A stretch of 9,285 nucleotides of DNA from DATECU01 sp035286745. Its GTDB lineage: Bacteria; Acidobacteriota; Vicinamibacteria; Fen-336. A program made the translations under genes and the position numbers. Where the stretch lies: the NCBI GenBank assembly GCA_035286745.1, contig DATECU010000040.1, positions 1-9,285 of the forward strand, written 5' to 3'. The notes beneath the pieces are model-generated. The model was given only the letters and a program-made list of their open reading frames with translations, was not told the origin of the DNA and did not search any database. Below, in pieces: positions 5,740-9,285 of this stretch (the first letter of the stretch is position 1; each line of letters opens with the position of its first letter).

Positions 5740-6126
5740 ATGTTTCCGCAAGATCGCCGCTACACCAAGGACCACGAGTGGGTGCTGATCCAGGGGGACC
5801 AGGGAACGGTGGGGATCACCGACTACGCCCAGAAGCAACTGGGCGACGTGGTCTATCTGGAGCTGCCCGAGCTGGGGCGCACCCTGAACGCCCACGAGAC
5901 CTTCGGCACCGTGGAGTCGGTGAAGGCGGTGTCGGAGCTGTTCGCCCCGGTTTCCGGGGAGGTGATCGAGGTCAACGGCGGGTTGGTTGCCAAGCCGGAG
6001 ACCCTCAACCGCGACCCGCACGGTGAGGCCTGGATGATCCGGGTGAAGCTCGCCAATCCCGGCCAACTTGCCGACCTGCTGGACGCCGCCGCCTACCAGG
6101 CCTACGTCGACGCCGAAGCCAAGTAA
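5740..6126 (+). CDS. gcvH: Glycine cleavage system H protein (lipoyl carrier)
   Basis: A 128-residue shuttle protein whose lipoylated lysine carries the aminomethyl group from GcvP to GcvT and is reoxidised by the L protein. YTKDHEW near the N-terminus (8-14) and the lipoyl site GTVESVKAVSEL are diagnostic; the modified lysine is K62. FAPVSGEVIEVN and GEAWMIRVK near the C-terminal half also match the family. The ATG has a strong AAGGGGGAG 5 bases upstream. The stop is 9 bases before the gcvP start, with the gcvP ribosome binding site (AAGGGGA, 6125-6131) overlapping it. Lipoate ligase/synthase and the L-protein gene must lie elsewhere. Confidence 0.97.
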   Translation: MFPQDRRYTKDHEWVLIQGDQGTVGITDYAQKQLGDVVYLELPELGRTLNAHETFGTVESVKAVSELFAPVSGEVIEVNGGLVAKPETLNRDPHGEAWMIRVKLANPGQLADLLDAAAYQAYVDAEAK

Positions 6127-6135
6127 GGGGACCCG

Positions 6136-8985
6136 ATGAGCGCTTCGACCGTGAGGGGCCTGGCCCAGGCCTCCGATCTCTTTCTGTCCCGCCACCTGGG
6201 GCCGCGGGATCACGACCTGCCGTCGATGCTAGAGACGGTAGGCGCGGTTTCGATCGAGGCGCTGATCGAGGACACGGTGCCGGCCGGGATCCGGCTCCGC
6301 CGGCCCTTGGATCTGCCCGAGCCCCGTGGCGAGTTCGAGCTGCTGGAGGAGCTCAGGGCGATCGCCCGCCAGAACCGGGTCTTCCGGTCGTTCATCGGCC
6401 AGGGCTACTACGACTGCATCACCCCGCCGGTGATCCAGCGCAACATCCTGGAGAACCCCGGCTGGTACACCGCCTACACACCCTATCAGGCCGAGATCGC
6501 GCAGGGCCGGCTGGAGGCCCTGCTCAACTACCAGACCATGGTGGTGGACCTGACCGGGCTGCCGCTGGCCAACGCGTCGCTGCTCGACGAGGCCACCGCC
6601 GCCGCCGAGGCCATGCACATGGCGCACGCGGTGGCCAAGCCCGGGAAGAACGCGTTCTACGTCTCCGAGGACTGTCATCCGCAGACCATCGGCGTGGCGA
6701 AGACCCGAGCCGCGGCTCTGGGCATCGAGATCCGGGTGGGCGGCCTGGAGGCCGCCGACTTTGTGTCGCAAGGGCTCTTCGGCATCCTGGTTCAGTACCC
6801 GACCACCGACGGCAGGATCCAGGATCACGCCGGCTTGGCGGAGAAGGCCCATGCCGCGGGGGCGCTCCTGGTGGTGGCCAGCGACCTTCTGGCGCTGACC
6901 CTGCTCCGGCCCCCGGGCGAGTTCGGCGCCGACATCGCCATCGGCTCCGCCCAGCGGTTCGGGGTTCCCATGGGCATGGGCGGTCCCCACGCCGCGTTCC
7001 TGGCCACCCGGAACGAGCTGAAGCGGCAGATGCCGGGTCGCCTGATCGGCGTTTCCAAGGACGCCGAGGGACAGCCCGCCTACCGCATGTCGCTGCAGAC
7101 CCGGGAGCAGCACATCCGCCGGGAGAAGGCCACCAGCAACATCTGCACGGCTCAGGTCTTGCTCGCCGTGATGGCCGGCATGTACGCGGTCTGGCACGGC
7201 CCGGACGGGCTCCGCCGCATCGCCTCACGCGTCCATCGATTGACGGAGGCGATGGCCGCCGGGCTCAGAAAGCTCGGCTTCGATCCAGGCCGGCGTCCCT
7301 TCTTCGACACCCTCCGCGTTGTTGTGAGCCCGGAGGCCGCGGAAGCGATTCACTCTCGGGCCCGTGCGCGCGGCATGAACTTCCGGGCTTATGACGATGG
7401 CACCGTCGGCCTCTCGCTGGACGAGACCAAGACCCTGGCCGACGTGCGGGACGCGCTCGAGGCCTTCGCCGCCCGCCCGCTATCGTTCGCGGTGGAAGAT
7501 CTGGTGACCGAGGCCAGCGGCGAGTTGCCCAAGTCCTTCGCCCGCCAGAGCGCCTTCCTGACCCACCCCATCTTCAACGCCCACCATTCCGAGCACCAGA
7601 TGCTGCGCTATGTGCGCGGCCTGGAGGCGCGGGACCTCTCGCTCACCACCTCCATGATCCCGCTCGGCTCTTGCACCATGAAGCTGAACGCCACCGCGGA
7701 GATGATGCCGGTGACCTGGCCCGAGTTCGGCCGGCTGCATCCCCTGGCGCCCGCCGAGCAGGTTGGCGGCTACCTCAAGGTGTTTGCCGACCTCTCGGCC
7801 TGGCTGGCCGAGATCACCGGCCTTTCCGCGGTCTCCCTTCAACCTAACGCTGGTTCGCAGGGCGAGTACGCCGGCCTGCTGGCCATCCGCGGCTACCACC
7901 TGAGCCGCGGCGAGTCGCAGCGCGACGTCTGCCTGATCCCGGTCTCGGCCCACGGCACCAACCCGGCCAGCGCGGTGGTCGCCGGCTTCAAGGTGGTAGC
8001 GGTCGCCTGCGACGAGCGCGGCAACATCGACCTCCAGGACCTGGCGGCCAAGGCCGAGGCGCACCGGGCCAGCCTGGGCGCCATCATGGTGACCTATCCC
8101 TCGACCCACGGGGTGTTCGAGGAGGGCATCAAGGACTTGACCGCGATCGTGCACGCCCACGGCGGCCAGGTGTACATGGACGGGGCCAACATGAACGCCC
8201 AGGTGGGGCTGACCCGGCCGGGCGACATGGGCGCCGACGTCTGCCATCTCAACCTGCACAAGACGTTTTGCATTCCCCACGGCGGGGGCGGACCGGGCAT
8301 GGGTCCGATCGCGGTCGCTCCCCACCTGGCCCCCTTCCTGCCCGGCCACCCCGAGGGCGCGGTCTCGGCAGCCGCCCACGGCAGCCCCAGCGTCCTCACC
8401 ATCTCCTGGATGTACATCGCTCTCATGGGGGCGTCCGGCCTCACCCGGGCCACCGAGGTGGCCATCCTGAACGCCAACTACATGGCCAAGCGCCTGGAGG
8501 GGCACTACCCGGTGCTTTTCACCGGCTCCCGAGGGCGGGTGGCCCACGAGTTCATCCTCGACTGCCGGCCCTTCAAGAAGACGGCGGAGGTGGAGGCGGA
8601 GGACATCGCCAAACGTTTGATGGACTTCGGCTTCCACGCCCCCACCATGTCCTTCCCGGTGCCCGGCACGCTGATGATCGAGCCGACTGAGAGCGAGCCC
8701 AAGGAGGAGCTGGACCGCTTCTGCGACGCCATGATCGCCATTCGAGAGGAGATCCGGGCCATCGAGGAGGGGCGGATGGACCGCCAGCAGAACCCGCTCA
8801 AGAAGGCGCCGCACACCATGGCCGCGGTGACCTCCTCCGCCTGGGATCGGCCCTACAGCCGAGAGCAGGCGGCGTTCCCGGCCCCCTGGCTGCGGGAGCG
8901 GAAGTTCTGGCCCCAGGTGGCCCGCATCGACAACCCCTACGGAGACCGCAACCTCGTCTGCACCTGTCCGCCTATCGACGGCTAG
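6136..8985 (+). CDS. gcvP: Glycine dehydrogenase (decarboxylating), single-chain P protein
   Basis: PLP enzyme that decarboxylates glycine and loads the aminomethyl group on lipoyl-GcvH. The 949 residues are the full length of the fused P protein rather than the split GcvPA/GcvPB form. N-terminal half: FLSRHLGPRDHD, SFIGQGYYDCITPPVIQRNI, NPGWYTAYTPYQAEI(A/S)QGR and GLPLANASLLDEATAAAEAM. C-terminal half: MIPLGSCTMKLNA, QPNAGSQGEYAGL, SAHGTNPASA, YPSTHGVFEE and HLNLHKTFCIPHGGGGPG, with the PLP lysine at K709. The C-terminus reads KFWPQVARIDNPYGDRNLVC, as in typical members. The ATG follows AAGGGGA by 4 bases. It is the last gene of gcvTHP, and its stop is 8 bases from the end of the convergent receiver gene. 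Confidence 0.97.
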   Translation: MSASTVRGLAQASDLFLSRHLGPRDHDLPSMLETVGAVSIEALIEDTVPAGIRLRRPLDLPEPRGEFELLEELRAIARQNRVFRSFIGQGYYDCITPPVIQRNILENPGWYTAYTPYQAEIAQGRLEALLNYQTMVVDLTGLPLANASLLDEATAAAEAMHMAHAVAKPGKNAFYVSEDCHPQTIGVAKTRAAALGIEIRVGGLEAADFVSQGLFGILVQYPTTDGRIQDHAGLAEKAHAAGALLVVASDLLALTLLRPPGEFGADIAIGSAQRFGVPMGMGGPHAAFLATRNELKRQMPGRLIGVSKDAEGQPAYRMSLQTREQHIRREKATSNICTAQVLLAVMAGMYAVWHGPDGLRRIASRVHRLTEAMAAGLRKLGFDPGRRPFFDTLRVVVSPEAAEAIHSRARARGMNFRAYDDGTVGLSLDETKTLADVRDALEAFAARPLSFAVEDLVTEASGELPKSFARQSAFLTHPIFNAHHSEHQMLRYVRGLEARDLSLTTSMIPLGSCTMKLNATAEMMPVTWPEFGRLHPLAPAEQVGGYLKVFADLSAWLAEITGLSAVSLQPNAGSQGEYAGLLAIRGYHLSRGESQRDVCLIPVSAHGTNPASAVVAGFKVVAVACDERGNIDLQDLAAKAEAHRASLGAIMVTYPSTHGVFEEGIKDLTAIVHAHGGQVYMDGANMNAQVGLTRPGDMGADVCHLNLHKTFCIPHGGGGPGMGPIAVAPHLAPFLPGHPEGAVSAAAHGSPSVLTISWMYIALMGASGLTRATEVAILNANYMAKRLEGHYPVLFTGSRGRVAHEFILDCRPFKKTAEVEAEDIAKRLMDFGFHAPTMSFPVPGTLMIEPTESEPKEELDRFCDAMIAIREEIRAIEEGRMDRQQNPLKKAPHTMAAVTSSAWDRPYSREQAAFPAPWLRERKFWPQVARIDNPYGDRNLVCTCPPIDG

Positions 8986-8989
8986 GCGG

Positions 8990-9004
8990 CTAACTAGGCG
9001 TTAG
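8990..9004. repeat. Small inverted repeat at the gcvP / receiver-gene junction
   Basis: CTAAC (8990-8994), loop TAGGC, GTTAG (9000-9004) can form a 5-bp hairpin read from either strand, in the 8-base gap between the convergent stops and the last codons of the receiver gene. There is no T-run on either side. A terminator role is only a weak possibility. Confidence 0.25.
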
Positions 9005-9285
9005 TGGCGGGGCGGCGCTTCTTGGCCAGGGGGGCTTCGTTGTTCAAGAACATGCCCACCATGTTGAGGAGCTTGGTGGCCAGCACCGGTTTGATCAGGT
9101 AGAGGTCGCTTCCGGCGTCTTCGCCCTCGGCCATGTCCATGAGCAGGCTTTTGGCGGTCAGGAAGATGACCGGCAGATCCTGAGTGGCAGGGTTCTTGCG
9201 GATCTCGCGGCACAGATCGAAGCCCGACATACCCGGCAACCCCACGTCCAAGATGGCGAGATCGAAGGTCTGCTGGGCCAGGATT
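8994..9285 (-). CDS. Response-regulator receiver domain protein, C-terminal part (5' end beyond window)
   Basis: The frame enters from the right edge and ends at TAG (8994-8996); 96 residues are visible. It begins ILAQQTFDLAILDVGLPGMS, containing the phospho-acceptor aspartate of ILDVGLPGMSG. The conserved Thr follows in IFLTAK and the conserved Lys in LYLIKPV, so the switch residues of an active CheY-like receiver are present. About 25-30 N-terminal residues of the domain are missing. The protein ends soon after the domain with a short basic tail (KKRRPATNA), so no DNA-binding or enzymatic domain follows. It could be a stand-alone CheY-like regulator or the last receiver of a longer hybrid protein. 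The TTG at 9251 is not a start, because the domain continues upstream of it. Confidence 0.88.
   Translation of the reverse strand, partial: ILAQQTFDLAILDVGLPGMSGFDLCREIRKNPATQDLPVIFLTAKSLLMDMAEGEDAGSDLYLIKPVLATKLLNMVGMFLNNEAPLAKKRRPATNA

Noticed and set aside
8986..9004. Rho-independent terminator after gcvP
   Set aside because: The stem is only 5 bp and no T-run follows on either strand.
9001..9251. TTG at 9251 as the start of a small receiver protein
   Set aside because: The frame continues to the window edge with ILAQQTFDLAI, the strand leading into the phospho-acceptor aspartate. The TTG is an internal leucine.

Overview
The window is about 9.3 kb of dense, GC-rich bacterial chromosome. 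Codon third positions are strongly G/C, and GTG and TTG starts are used. There are seven recognisable genes plus one open at the right edge, and I see no mobile element, tRNA, rRNA or CRISPR array. Codon style, the single-chain glycine decarboxylase, the hisC/cmk pairing and a type IV pilus/type II secretion-like ATPase gene suggest a Gram-negative, non-enteric lineage. Acidobacteriota or a deltaproteobacterial/myxobacterial relative would fit, but this placement is a guess from gene style.

Layout. Positions 1-284 are an upstream region without a convincing gene. It ends in an extended -10 promoter element directly in front of a GTG start. Positions 285-2880 hold three plus-strand genes joined by 4-base stop/start overlaps: a 23S rRNA pseudouridine synthase (RluB/RsuA family), a HisC-type aminotransferase and cytidylate kinase. 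Facing them tail to tail, with an 11-base overlap, is a 530-codon minus-strand gene (2870-4462) for a PilB/GspE-family protein. Positions 4463-4590 carry two back-to-back sigma70-like promoters. The plus-strand one drives gcvT-gcvH-gcvP (4591-8985), the T, H and P proteins of the glycine cleavage system. The L protein (dihydrolipoamide dehydrogenase) is not in the window. A convergent receiver-domain gene starts beyond the right edge and ends 8 bases after gcvP.

How the genes work together. gcvTHP is a textbook unit: P decarboxylates glycine, H carries the aminomethyl group on lipoyl-lysine, and T passes it to tetrahydrofolate. The rRNA-modification, aminotransferase and nucleotide-kinase genes look like a housekeeping operon.

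The item of real interest is the PilB/GspE-like protein. It keeps the family fold signatures, a zinc tetracysteine pair and an apparently complete two-motif MshEN cyclic-di-GMP-binding domain. Yet it has lost the Walker A lysine and threonine, the Walker B glutamate, the His-box histidine and both arginine-finger arginines. The reading frame is intact, so it reads as a maintained pseudo-ATPase, probably a c-di-GMP-responsive regulatory or scaffold partner of a pilus or secretion motor. It also has an unusual seven-cysteine N-terminus.
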